A stretch of DNA of 64,000 nucleotides, taken from assembly GCF_000003815.2 (NCBI RefSeq), contig NC_049982.1, forward strand, positions 18,405,534 to 18,469,533. The letters run 5' to 3'. The notes below the pieces were generated by a model, which saw only the letters and a list, made by a program, of their open reading frames with translations, was not told where the DNA came from and searched no databases. The translations under genes were made by a program, and so were the position numbers. The DNA comes from Branchiostoma floridae. Taxonomy: Eukaryota > Chordata > Leptocardii > Amphioxiformes > Branchiostomatidae. Below, piece by piece: positions 30,017-42,064 of this stretch. How positions within the stretch are numbered: the first letter of the stretch is position 1; the number at the start of each line of letters is the position of its first letter.

Positions 30017-33000
30017 TTACACAACCTTGGCCATGATGGGCTGCACCCAGCTGACCACCAGCCCTGTCACCACCAGGGTCACCTGTAACATGATCCCTGA
30101 CATGCTTCCCAGCATGCCTCGCAACCACTGCAGCATCAGTCCCAGCATACTCTTGGGCTTTTTGGAGGAGGCTTTTCCAATCGGTTCCTGGAACACAAAC
30201 CAGTATATCATAAATTTATACAGTAACCATGATTTGTAAAATCTGTACCAGAAATGTGCCTGCACAATGAAAAAAGAGTGTTCTGACTGGCCTCACTGAC
30301 ATACAGTTCTGTCACCAGACTCTTATGTTTACATGTGCCTGCACTCATTTTATACTCGAGGACAATAAAAAGGACAATAAACAGTGATTGCACAAACCAA
30401 GAAAGAAATGGAATTCTCTTTCATTCGCCTGAGTGTTTACTAACCATCATAAGGTTGTGGTGTGTGAGGAACTTCAGCAGTGAAGGGTCGTCCTTCTGTA
30501 GCGGGGGAAGGTACTCGGATTGCCGCTCTCGCCTCCACCATGCAGAGCTGGAGAACAAGGGCTCATGGTGATGTCCTACATTTGTATGTCTGACTAATCA
30601 AAGCTGTACACAGAAGCATAACTCTGCAATTGTACAGTATCCTTGGTTTCATCCTGATTTTCGTAAGGTTTCTATTAAGAGTATTAATTATGATAACAAC
30701 AGTTACATCCGGGGGCTTTTACTGCCTATTTTGTAGACTGCTTTATTTCACATGGAATATAAAACATCAATACCCCTTTTAAGGGAAATGCCATACCTAT
30801 TTTTGCCCCAGTCAGTGAAGTGATAATGGTACAGCGTAGCCCGGATGTACTTTGGAGGTTTTCCGTTAAATGGGTCGGAGTCCATGAGTGCGAGAACATT
30901 CTTGTCTCCATGCAGCAGCCTGTGCACCATGTTGACAAACCAAGGGTTGTGTCCGTAGCTGCCCAGCGCTGCAAACCACAGCTGCCAGTCTAGTCTGGGC
31001 TGGTGAGGGGCTGGGGTCGACACAGACATACATGTACATGTACAGGTGCAGTGACATGTGGACTGTTCATTCAAAAGGTCAGCTATTCTATCCATGAAGG
31101 TAAAGGACAATACATTGGGGGAAAGTTTAAAAAGGAAACTATTGTTACAATGTAGATGTATCTGAATGACTTAGCATTATGTAAGTGATCTGCTTACCTA
31201 CAACAGGTGGGGCCACCTTCACATTTCCTGGCTTGTACAAAAAGTCATACTCCTGGGGAAAAAGGAAACAGTGTAACTACTCAAGACAAGCATATTTCAC
31301 AAAAATTATTAATATAACATGATGTTTTTCCTTCATAGTCAATTGCGCCCCTTCAAAGTCTCTGAGAAGCTTCAGGAATTCTGTTTTCCATGAGCCTTGA
31401 ATACTTCTTTCCTGTAGTAAACAATAAAAAGCTCAGGTCACAATCATTATCAAGTTTGAATAGAAGTGAAGTGTCTCTGCCTCACCTTCCATCCCAGCTG
31501 TAAGGAGTTACTGCCCTCCACGATAACCTCAGGTCGCCCTCCCACCCCAGTCATTCTGTAGGGGAAACAAAAGAGTCATGAGTCAAACATACCATTGCCA
31601 AGATAGGGGGATAGACAGGCTTTAGGCCACACCAATTTAATTTCTTGGTTCATGGATTTGCTCGCTCCTATTTTTTGGAAAAAATAAATAAAAATAAAAA
31701 TTACCACTCAGCAAATTTTCACCATTAATGAAACCATTCACCAACTTTCTGGTGTAGCAAATTGGCCTTTATATTATAAGCTCCTTAAAATGTGGGTATT
31801 ATTATTGCAGTTATATTTTTCATTCATGAAGAATGGGATAAACATAAAAACTGACACTACTTTTGTAATTTTGAACGAACAGGCGCTGTAACTGCACAGT
31901 AATAGTGTTTTTGTACTTTTTTCAAGCTGAAAACTTTTTATTCTTTATGTTTTGGATTAGCCCTTACCTTTACCCCAACCATTTTACAATTTTTATTTTT
32001 ATTTTCATTTCGCCCTCTCGCTCCATACTTTTTATGAAAAAATCCGTGAACCAAGAAATTAGATTGGTGTGGCCTTATAGTAAAAAAAATAACCAACAAC
32101 CAGTTATTACTTTTCCCACATGTAAAGTGTGTACAAAAATACATAAACATGAAGCACTTCACTAATCAGCATAGCTCCAAAGTTTTTGTAAACTAATACA
32201 TGTATTTCATTATCATTCATGTTTCATATACTGTTACAGTGATTTCATCTCACCGTCTGAAGAGCCCATAAGAGTTGACCAGTTGAAACTTGTCCACTCT
32301 CTGGTTCCACTGTTTGACTATAGGCCACAGGTTGTTGTTTGACTGCCAGTCTATCACTGTGTGGGGCACCTGAAAGGGTACAGGGCAAACTGATTTTCTG
32401 ACAAGTCGTGCATAATTGTTTTTCTGTCTGAAAGCCATTCATAAGATCAAAATCATTATCACAGAGCAAGGAAGTGTTATCCATAATTCTGTTAAAATCT
32501 GTAATTACACATTACCATCAGAATCATGACAATCATTTTAACATGTGGATTCAAAATGTTGGCATTCCTTTCTTACATGATTGCCTCTACAACTTTTGAA
32601 TCAACAAGATGTATGGCAACATTTCTTGATTAGATTTAATAGGGGAAAAACTACAGATACTTTTATGAAGAAATAGCAATGATGCTTTAAATTCTAGTAG
32701 TATGAAACAGAACTTGTTCTTTCCAGTTTTCAATATATGTAGAACAGATCTATCCACAGATCATTTTATCATTGATGATTGTGTTATTTTATTGACGTGA
32801 AGTTCCATCAATGTTGTTACTCACCAGACTGATAGTGAACACGAACACGGCTACAGCTGAGAACAGAAGGCACCTGATGCAGGTGAAGACTTTTCTTCTT
32901 AAACTGTCTTCACCGGTAAAGGACCTTTATCAGAACAAACATAAAACAAACAGTTAAAGAACTAAATCTTAAACAGATAGTTTGCAACAAATCTTAATTA

Positions 33001-36000
33001 CTTGTAGCTTTTTGATTTCATGGGACTGAGGGAAAATTTGTATCTCCTCAACCTAAACAGTGCCAACGCTAAAGATAGAGGCTCTCGGTGAACTGCTCTC
33101 GGCATGCATGCATCTGTAACCCTTATTACCTGATGGGTAACAACAGACAATAAACCAGATAACGAGTGTGTAAGCGGTACAAAATTTACAGCAAACATAT
33201 ATAAACCAAGATGTGCTGATTTCACGTCTTGTAAAATTCTTGGATTACAGTTGTCATAGGGACTAGGTGCAGTTAACAGGGTACACACTAACCTTATCAA
33301 GGCTGATCCTATGCGGTAAAACAATGATCCAACTCCTATCCAAATGGTCACTGGCATGACTCTGGTCAGGGCACTGTGGAACTGGTCTGATGTAAAACCT
33401 ACACAAGTGTGGACACAAGTACAAATAACTATAATTTCAACTTCTTGGCTAGATGAGGTCTCAAGTCTACAAGCATACAACAGTACTAGTCTAAAAAATT
33501 TTTCCACTGAAAGATGACCGATAAACTCACTTGTCACTTAAACTGCCACAATTCAAATCTCTTACCAACTTTTGACTGTACAGTGAAGCCAGTGAGCCTG
33601 AGTTTGAAAAGCACACATGTCCAGTAGAACAGCCCTGAGTACACCAGGACTTCTGTACCACGGGTCAGAACACTCCTGCACCTCTGCCAGGGGGTGCTTT
33701 CTGTAATGTTACCTCCAGGCATGGTCTTTTCTGGGGACAGGAAATAAATAGTTATCATCTTTGGTAGAATATTCTCAGACAAAACCTGTAGCACAGGAAA
33801 GATGATACATTTTAAGCAGTTTGTTTGCTTGACTTCAAGTCTGTTCAAAGACAGAAGAATATGAAACTACCTAGTCACATTACATTGTATTATCAATCAT
33901 TAAAACCATCTTTTAAATTACATTGTGTATTTACAAAACATAGGGTAAGGCTACTGGAGACTTTAATTCTTAACTAGAAAGGCCGACATTTGCTTGAGAG
34001 CAAATACAGCATATTTCAGCCATCTCCCTCATGCAACAATAGGTCTTGAGGTCGTGGACCCCTTTGGCCATTGGAAAATGGCCAAAAAAATCCCAAATAT
34101 ATCATTTTAAAGTGGTCCATGCCAAAAATTATACATGGGTCATTTGAATAGATATCTAGAGCACCCCTTTACCAATTTACGGGTCATTAGGTTGTAAATC
34201 GAGGGAACAGGAGCCAAAAATGTCCAAATTTTGTCAAAAAATGGCCATAAAATCGCAAAATTAAGCATTTTGTTGTACCGTATGGGAAAACTTTTATTGA
34301 ATTTATGTGCACATAATTGAAGGGCACTTTTATACCAAATTTCAGATCATTTGGTTGTAAAACGAGGCTACAGGAGCCAAAAATGTCCTTTTTTTGGTCA
34401 AAAAATGGCCAAAAATCGCAAAATTAAGCATTTTGTTGTACCGTATGGGAAAACTTTTATTGAATTTACGTGCATATAATTAAAGGGCACTTTTATACCA
34501 AATTTCAGATCATTTGGTTGTAAAACGAGGCTACAGGAGCCAAAAATGTCCTTTTTTGGTAAAAAAATGGCCAAAAATCGCAAAATTAAGCATTTTGTTG
34601 TACCGTATGCCCAAACTGTTATTGAATCTAGGTGAGCATATGATCAAGGCACCTCTGTACCAAATTTCATGTCATTCGGGTGTAATACCAGGGTACAGGA
34701 GCCCGAAATATACATAAAAATTGACAAAAACCTCAATAAAATCATTTTAAAGGTAGATATGAAAAAAATGAAAAAAACACCTAGGGGTATTGGCTTACTC
34801 TACCTTTGTGCCAAATTTCAAGTCAATCGGTTAAAAAATGGCGGAGTTGATTCGATTTGAAGATTTGACAGGAGAAAGAAAGAAAGAAAGAAACATTACG
34901 AATACTAGAAAGGCCGACATTTGCTTGGGAGCAAATACAGCATATTGCAATCCATCTTCATACAATAAAGGACTCTTCCAGAACACCCCAATCTATGCAA
35001 AATGGACCAGTCTATGTGGCCCATTTCCCATTCATAGTGCTAAAGCTACCCCAACACCAAATTCCAGATCAGTTGGCTTTCTCATGACACAGGAAGCAAA
35101 AATGTACATTTTTGGTCAATAATGGCAAAAAATCCAAAAATTCACAATTTTTGATTGATGTACACCATAGGTGTGGATAGAGCCCTGTGGCTACATACTG
35201 TACGCACCTTCATACCAAATTTCAGACCATTTGGTTTTCATACATAGGCACAGGAGCCAAAACTTAACATTTTTAGTCCATAAATGGCAAAAAATCCCAA
35301 AATTCAACAATTCAAGGTAATGTATGCCCAAAGTGAAAATGAGGTACTGTGGGCACATACCAGACACACCTTCATGCCGAATTTCAGGTCATTAGGTTTT
35401 CATACAATGGTATAGGAGCCAAAAATAAACATTTTTAGTCAAAAATGGCCAAAAACCCCCAAATAACTCATTTTTGAAATGATCGATAACAAAAGCGTTG
35501 ATATGGTCCTGTTGTCATATGTCCAATGCACCTATGTACTAAATTGCAGGTCATTTGGTTTCCATATAAGGGCATAGGAGCCAAAAATAGACATTTTTAG
35601 TCAAAAATGGCAAAAACACCCCAAAATAACTAATTTCTAAGTAATCTATGACAAAAATGTTGATGGGGTCCTGTGGTCATATGTCCAATGCACCTCTGTA
35701 CCAAATTTCAGGCCATTAGGTTGTAATACCAGGGCACAGGGTCCCAAAATATACATAATTGGTCTAAAAATGACCAAAAACCCTAAATATCATAAATTCT
35801 AAGGCCTTTATGAAGAAAGTGAAAAAAACACCTGGGGGTATTTGCTATTTCTACCACCCTGCCAAATTTCAGCTCATTTGATCCAAAAATGAAAAAGTTG
35901 AATCAACTTGAAGATTTTGACAGGAGGAGAAGAAACGAAGGAAAAACAATATATTGCAATCCCATACTATGTATGGATTGCAATATAACAATATATTTCA

Positions 36001-39000
36001 CCATACCTATGGTATGGCTGAAATATAATGATACTGTACCATCAATTCAAACAAGACATCTAGTTTTTCTGTAGGTTGTGGATTTTACTTGACAAGTATT
36101 TTCACATTTCCCCACCTTGTTTTGCCTGTAACCATGGGAACAGGTAGGTCACGTGTTTGTCGTCCAGCAGGGGCAGACACAAGGTCAAGGTCAGCAGGTT
36201 GAAGAAGTTGTAGTTCCCAGACAGGATGATCAAGACCTGAAGCAAAGCCTGTGTGGACAAACAACAGTACTTATTATTCTCATCTTCACACACATGACAG
36301 ATAAAAATGGTCTTTGTGATCACTAGGGATACAATTGAAGAGTTTTGGATGGGAGATATGCCATGGATTGGAGAAAAAATAGGAAAAAAGATTTACTAGT
36401 AAGAGATAAATGTCTGTGCTTTCAACATTTTCCATGCTTAAATTGAGATCAAAAACTATGTGTCTGTAATAAGAAACAAGGAGTTTCTATGACTTCAGTA
36501 ACGAAAGGGATATAACTAGGGTAGTCACTTGCAGGACAAAACAAGACAATATTGAAGGCTGTGAATGGCCATCGATCACTCCTCTCACCTGGGCATAGAA
36601 GGAGAAAATGCGAAGAGACCGGACCGGTGCAAAGAACAGCAGCGGGATGGGGATCTCGATAATGTAGGTCGCCACGACAGACAGCTTCTGGAACCACTCT
36701 GGCAGCTGGTGGGCAAACCAGGCCAGTGGGGTGGGGATGCACTGGGACTCATAGTGGTAGTTCAGAGCTGGGGACACAGGGTCTACATTAGTTCATGGTA
36801 CTGTCACAAGGGAAAGATTTCTTTGTTAGGACTGTACCCTTCCTAGCCTACCGCATACAACTCATGATCTTACCTGCATGTTGCTACATGTACCATCTAC
36901 AATGCACAATATATATGTTTGACATGCCTGAGATGATGAGGCACACATCCTGGTGAGTTTGACACACCTGTCCTCACCTGTAAGTTCTCACCAGGTGGGA
37001 CACATGCTGGTGAGTCTGACACACCTGAGACACACCTGTCCTCACCTGTAAGTCCTCACCAGGTGGGACACATGCTGGTGAGTTTGACACACCTGAGACA
37101 CACCTGTCCTCACCTGTAAGTCCCCACCAGGTGGGACACATGCTGGTGAGTTTGACACACCTGAGACACACCTGTCCTCACCTGTAAGTCCCCACCAGGT
37201 GGGGCACATGCTGGTGAGTTTGACGATTCCCGATGCGAACATGAGTCTGAAGAGCAGCCAGCGCACCAGCCACAGCGCCACGTTGTCGTGAGGCAGTGGG
37301 GAGGGGGGCAGCCACTTCATGGGGTTGAGCGGTGCAGCCAGCACAGCGAGAAACCCTGCCTCTAACAGCAGGATGTCCCACTGGAACCACAGGAATGTCT
37401 GCCCAACCTACAGGGGTGGGCAGGAAAATTTACATACATGGATTTTTCTCTTTGTGGCAAGCACTAGGCATAGCACTTTCTTCGTGTAATGTACATGTAG
37501 TACATTTAAGTCAATAGTATAGTGTTAAGTGAAACTCTAGAGGAAAGATATTTGTTGACCGATACAGCATCAGTCGTGGGGGAATCTTAAGTTTAAGGTA
37601 AGGTATAGTGTACTACATAGAGGCTATGGCAAATACTTACTTGATTAACAGAACTACCAAGACAGCTTTTGACTTCCATTGACTTGATCTGTTGAAAGTG
37701 CCATGAAATCTAGATAGGAATTCGCGGTGTTGCTGCAAATTAACTAAATTGGTGTCTAACTGCAGAAATAAAGGAAACTGTTGAGAGAGGATGTAGAAAT
37801 AGAATTAGATTGTTATAGCTAGCTGTAACAGCACTAGTCATTATGGATTATGCTTATGATTCGTCTGCTGTCTTTCATGTTTCATTTGTACTTATATGTT
37901 CCAATGTGCATGTCTATTTATTATGTATGTGAAACTGGGCCCTATTGAAAATCAGTTTGTGTAAAACTGAATAGGCCACCCAGGCATTTGAAAATAAACA
38001 AACAAACAAACAAATCATGTATTCCCAACTGCCGCTACCTGATACACTGAAAAGTACAGAATCCACAGCATCAGGAAGGCGGGGACATCTCGCATGACCT
38101 CGGTTACCATGGCAACAAGAGAGATCAGCATGCCAGCCAGACACAGCAGGTCCATGCCGTGTTCTGCGGTCAGTCCGAGGGCCGGTGTGAGCCACAGCAG
38201 AGTGGGGCGCTCTGAGAAGCGCTCGTGGGGAGTTTTACCATCTGGGTGTGTGGAACATATATCATGACATTACCTACAAATAAGTACAATGTCATGTGAA
38301 AATTGTGACCTTTTTGATATGACTGTCAGTCATATCAAAAAGGTCACAATTTTCACATATTGGCTGTTCCGGGGAGAGATCCCACCCCGCTAATCACGTG
38401 CGAGCAAGGCCCTCTCGCGTATGTGTTTACATTTCAGCGCGCGGGAACGCAAGGCGATCCCGAGTGGGAGGGGCTGCGAGCCAGCGGTACGGCGGGCCGG
38501 TGCTGTAAAACACCTCCCTTCGAGCTGATAACTTCCTGAAACAGCGAAGGCACGTGCTTGGCGCGTGCCAATATATTTTTACTACGATATTTTTCTTTTA
38601 TTCCCCATTTTTTTTGCCGCTACGCTGGATGAAAAAGCAGCGTAGCGGGCTTTTTACAGCGTCAATTTTCCAGCCCACAGCGTATCAGCCCGCTATGCTG
38701 AAAAGGCCTGGCGAGAACACTGACTGTTGAGATATGTTCATGAATAAGATGAGCAATTCGATACACGGTGACCTAAGCAAGGTGACCAATCTCCAAGCAG
38801 ATCCTCGGCTAATAGAGCTTGCTTGGCCAATGCCGATTGTTTCAGTACATACATACTGCCTGCTTGCCACTGAAGATCTGCTTGGAGATTACAATGTGAC
38901 ATCAATTCATGCTTTAATAAATAGCACATGTAAAGAATGTTGTTAGTGTTAGCCCCTTGGCTTACAAAAATGCCAAAGCAAACTTCCAAAGTGGTACATG

Positions 39001-39481
39001 CAAAATATGAAGAAACTACTTTTTCAACACTTACCCAGCTTCAGTAGTCTGTTGGCTGGTAGGATCCCTGTGCTGCCGTATAAGCCTGAAATAAAGAAAA
39101 AGCGATGGAATTTTAAAAATATTTTCAGTGTACGTTAAATCAATTGGCATCAATTCCTATCAATAGTGCCCCAAAATTCTTATTGGCAAGAACATCCAGT
39201 CAATAGTGCCCAAAAATTAATTGTCCATGGCAAATATTGATAGGAACATCCCATTAACGTCACAGCGCCAAACAGATTTCAGTGACAGTAAAATCCTGTC
39301 CACTGCCTTAGCCTTTATCGACTTCACCAGATATCTTCCCCGGCCGGGTGCACACACGACTTGATGACATGATGAGGAACACACCTGGTATCTGCACGTA
39401 CAGCGATGAGAAGGCCAGCAGGTAGATGACAGACATGCACCACAGGAAGGAACTCCTGACTGCTGCTGTGGATACCACCAT
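30017..39481 (-). CDS. LMF2: Lipase maturation factor 2-like ER membrane protein
   Basis: Fifteen coding exons on the minus strand: 39385-39481, 39035-39085, 38039-38241, 37182-37407, 36589-36767, 36116-36248, 33566-33730, 33293-33398, 32825-32924, 32254-32369, 31486-31555, 31198-31252, 30797-31010, 30445-30547 and 30017-30187. All phases agree; the product is 662 aa (the vertebrate protein is about 700). Family matches: [18 protein letters not shown], then [96 protein letters not shown] and [11 protein letters not shown]. These favour LMF2 over LMF1. Several hydrophobic helices fit the multi-pass ER topology; LMF1 is needed for lipoprotein-lipase folding, while the LMF2 role is less settled. 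ATG 39481 is used; an acceptor-like site at 39508 suggests an upstream 5' UTR exon. The introns hold two MITE/Helitron insertions and a 68 bp repeat. Confidence 0.93.
31625..32074. mobile_element. Harbinger-like MITE, copy 2 (450 bp)
   Basis: Same ends as the copy at 17785 and again flanked by TTA on both sides. It lies inverted relative to copy 1 and carries about 85 bp more in the middle (around 31800-31900). It sits in an LMF2 intron between the exons at 31486-31555 and 32254-32369. Confidence 0.88.
33974..36028 (-). mobile_element. Helitron-like element A1, interrupted by element B
   Basis: Lies in the LMF2 intron. Segments 33974-34904 and 35989-36028 together equal the uninterrupted element A2 (42065-43035). 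Read on the minus strand the element ends GGCCTTTCTAG, with a hairpin (ATTTGCT/AGCAAAT arms) about 12 nt before that CTAG end, and with a T as the next genomic base, as in Helitrons. The other end carries a palindrome and the motif ATTTCAGCCAT, whose inverted copy lies inside the hairpin end. A GAAA microsatellite is near 34873. No Rep/helicase gene, so it is non-autonomous. Confidence 0.7.
34905..35988 (-). mobile_element. Helitron-like element B nested in A1
   Basis: Starts CTAGAAAGGCCGAC like A1 but is otherwise diverged. Comparison with A2 shows it split the sequence GAATA/CAATAT without any target-site duplication. Its palindromic end and its subterminal motif both read ATTGCAATCC where A has ATTTCAGCC, so the two paired sites changed together. 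It contains several degenerate internal repeats of about 160-200 bp (recurring phrases CCAAATTTCAG, GGAGCCAAAA and TTTTTAGTCAAAAATGGC). No coding capacity. Confidence 0.65.
36960..37210. repeat. 68 bp tandem repeat containing an exon end and splice donor
   Basis: CCAGGTGGG recurs at 36991, 37059, 37127 and 37195, an exact 68 bp period. The copy nearest the gene is the real 3' end of the LMF2 exon 37182-37407 with its donor (minus strand GGACTTACAG|GTGAGG). The other three copies carry the same exon-end sequence and a donor. Because 68 is not a multiple of three, each copy is read in another frame, yet the frame stays open through all of them. Confidence 0.9.
38294..38358. repeat. 65 bp perfect palindrome
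   Basis: ATGTGAAAATTGTGACCTTT and the bases up to a single central T are mirrored exactly by the reverse complement ending GTCACAATTTTCACAT. It lies in an LMF2 intron about 50 bp upstream (in transcription order) of the exon 38039-38241. It could extrude a cruciform or be a problem for cloning and assembly. Confidence 0.92.
38360..38700. other. GC-rich island of unknown origin in an LMF2 intron
   Basis: Sequence from about 38370 to 38560 is clearly richer in G+C and CpG than its surroundings (GCGCGCGGGAACGC, GGTACGGCGGGCCGG). The stretch 38618-38650 holds a small stem (CCGCTACGCTG / CAGCGTAGCGG), and similar words recur near 38690. No coding frame is recognised. It may be a transposon fragment or an internal promoter. 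Confidence 0.4.
38788..38890. repeat. Short foldback element
   Basis: AATCTCCAAGCAGATC and GATCTGCTTGGAGATT are exact inverted copies about 100 bp apart. The inside is not structured. Probably a small MITE; no target duplication was assigned. Confidence 0.6.
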
Positions 39482-40014
39482 GTCTTCTCTGGTGCTGGCC
39501 TTGGACTCTACAGGTGACAAATTTGTATCATATTCTAAGTTATGATCCTTTTGGAAGGTAATTGAATGCAATATTTAAAGGAATATAAAAACGTATAACG
39601 ACCTGAGTCAATTTAAGAAAAAATATGAAAACGAGCATTGATTGGCCTTGGTGAAACATGATATCAATTTGGCATGCGTGAAATGTTGATCAATAATTCA
39701 AAACATATTGTAACTGGTTATCAGGCATCATTCATGACTTTTCCTTCTAACTAGTTCTAAAAACAGGTCCTGAGCAAACTTGGAAATGAACAAACGCAAA
39801 AATCAAAGACAAGTACATGTAACATACATGTATCATTGTATTAACTCTGTAAGCAACAGGCAAAAGATAAAAGCGTCTCCTGGAAGTTCAAAATTGTCAG
39901 CTGTCATCAATGCCCCCCTCCCCCATAATTTCTCCTGCAATAATTTCAGTTCCCAGTCGGATACCCATAGAATTCAATCAGTATTAATATCTAAGAAATT
40001 TCCCTTGGACTTAC

Positions 40015-40110
40015 CCGTATATGCTGTCCAATATCAGCACATCAAAATGTTGCCTGATGGCGTTTTATTTGTATGATACCGCTCACAGTTCGATTACGGT
40101 TCCTTTTCAG
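40015..40110 (-). promoter_or_regulatory. Candidate 5' UTR exon / promoter area of the LMF2-like gene
   Basis: On the minus strand ATACGG|GTAAGTCC (exon end at 40015) is a strong donor with no matching coding frame. An acceptor (CCTGTAG, exon start 39507) lies directly before the first coding exon. Together they suggest a non-coding first exon near 40015-40110, with transcription starting not far beyond. No TATA box is evident. Confidence 0.3.
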
Positions 40111-40417
40111 TACACGTGTGACTCTGTAGTGCACTATTGATTAGCCTCGCTAGGAGGCACTCGTGAGCGGTCAGAGAGTGGGTGCAATCAAGATGTCTCT
40201 TGAAGACCCTTGAAGACCTATTGGACTGATCCTCCTTTTGTAAACAAGAGTTTGAACAGCGTGGTGCAGATTCATGGCTTTCCTCAGTTTTCTATATCTT
40301 ATTGCCAAAATCCTTATCATCGTTGGACAGTCAAATTAATACATGTCCTTAAAAGTGTGACAGGCGACTAGAAATTTAATCTGTGCTGGTACATTTAGGT
40401 TTAACCTCCCTGGTTGG

Positions 40418-40636
40418 TAACGCTAGTTCACCTTTATCCGGTGAGTTACCTATATCCGTTGCTTTTAAAAACAGGGTATTTGGGGATATCACGTCGACGG
40501 ACGTTAGTTTCAAATTGCAATATTTTCAGGATATTGCAGTTTAAAACTACCAACTGTCGACTTGATGTGCCTACGTACTCTGCATTTAAAAGCAACGGAT
40601 ATAGGTTACCCAACGAATAAAGGTGAATTAGCGTTA
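40418..40636. mobile_element. 219 bp MITE with ~50 bp inverted ends
   Basis: The left end TAACGCTAGTTCACCTTTAT is mirrored by the right end ATAAAGGTGAATTAGCGTTA. The inverted match continues inward through GGTAACCTATATCCGTTGCT-type sequence. No coding capacity; the target-site duplication is unclear (TAA/TTA are part of the ends). Confidence 0.75.
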
Positions 40637-42064
40637 ATTGTCATTCTTCATGAAGCTGAACTGTAATTTCCAACACAAAAAATTGGACCCAAATTTTCGA
40701 CTGAACTCCAGTGTTTGACATCACAGAAGCAGTGGCTTGTCTGTTACTTGACACATTTTGTAGATACATTTTGTAGCATGTGACTCCTTGAGCAGTGGAT
40801 CATACTTTGTTGTAGAAAGTCTGGGGCACCCTCCATTTCTGTTTAGAGATTGGTTGTAAAGATCTGATGTAGATTACATTACAGAGGCAGTGTATTGTCC
40901 ATTTCTTGACAAAGACTGGAGTCGATCAGATGAAAATTTTGTGTGTGTTGGAAATTACAGTTCAACTTTATCCAGAAGTGTAACAGGTGTTTCTTGGAGT
41001 GTTGTCATGTATCTGTCCTTTTCATAGTGATATTGTAAAGTGATTTGAGCAGTGCATAAAATAATTCATTGAACAGGCCACTCGGTTATTTATGAATAGT
41101 ACGATTTAATCGTCTGACACACTAATTTACATGTCATATATGGGAAGTACAATACCACAAATTTTACAAAAATATTTCCATCTTTCACAACTGATTATCA
41201 ACAACTGGTTATCTCTTCAGATTCTTTCATTCAAACAATATGATATTTTAAAGCAATGTATCATACTATCAACTACAACTGATGTAAAGAACATCAAAAT
41301 AATCTAGGTTGTCCTGAACCAGAAAATCTTCCTTTAATAATGGAACATAATGAATATATTACTACATTTGAACTCTATCTTACTAATACTAGAGAAAGCA
41401 GCAAGCAAGGCATTCTAGCGAGCACAAAACACATCACTTTGGTCCACTGGTGGCATATTACACTACAGAAAGCACCACTTTATGACTAGTTGAGAGGCAC
41501 TACGGAGTAGACATTATCCATAATATCATACATGCACACAATCCATAAATAAATGCTAGAAGATGCTAAAATAGACACAACTGAATGTAAGTCCATCAGC
41601 CATCTGGCATACCTGGAACAATGGGCATCCCATACTTTCTATACCAAGGTATTGTAAAACAGGCACTCTGGAAAACACCTGTAAGATAACATCCTAATAT
41701 GACCACAAACACCCAATAATGTTGTCATTGTCGGTTCATACATGCAAATATCAGGCAAAAATGTGTTAGTTTATGTGCATGCAGGTACAAGTGATTTATG
41801 GACATGCCAATAGCACCCCACAGCTCACATGCAATTTACTACCTTAAAGCAAGGTTTTAAAATAATTCTTCATAACAGAAATCACATATTTTCAAAATAA
41901 TTCTTTTGTCATACATATAATCTTTAAGTATACATGCCTAAATACATTTCATAAAAATTTACAACTACTTTAGAAATTAAGTAGCAGAAATACAAAGGAT
42001 CATGTTACAAGCTGTCATAATTCAATCTGCAATATTTTAAGAGTCACATGAAAGTATAAATTAA
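40637..42064. other. Spacer between two divergent transcription units, no gene recognised
   Basis: AT-rich. Short duplicated phrases occur (GGAAATTACAGTTCAACTTT near 40950 echoes GCTGAACTGTAATTTCC near 40655 in inverse orientation, which may mark a larger foldback of about 320 bp). No coding feature. Confidence 0.4.

Noticed and set aside
31345-31412. Extra LMF2 exon (minus strand, after CTACAG)
   Set aside because: Family sequence runs directly from LQLGWK to [10 protein letters not shown], and the phases of the flanking exons fit without it.
34398-34860. Short frames repeated at 42489-42951
   Set aside because: They are identical only because the Helitron-like element is duplicated. No domain, and the frames are AT-rich and arbitrary.
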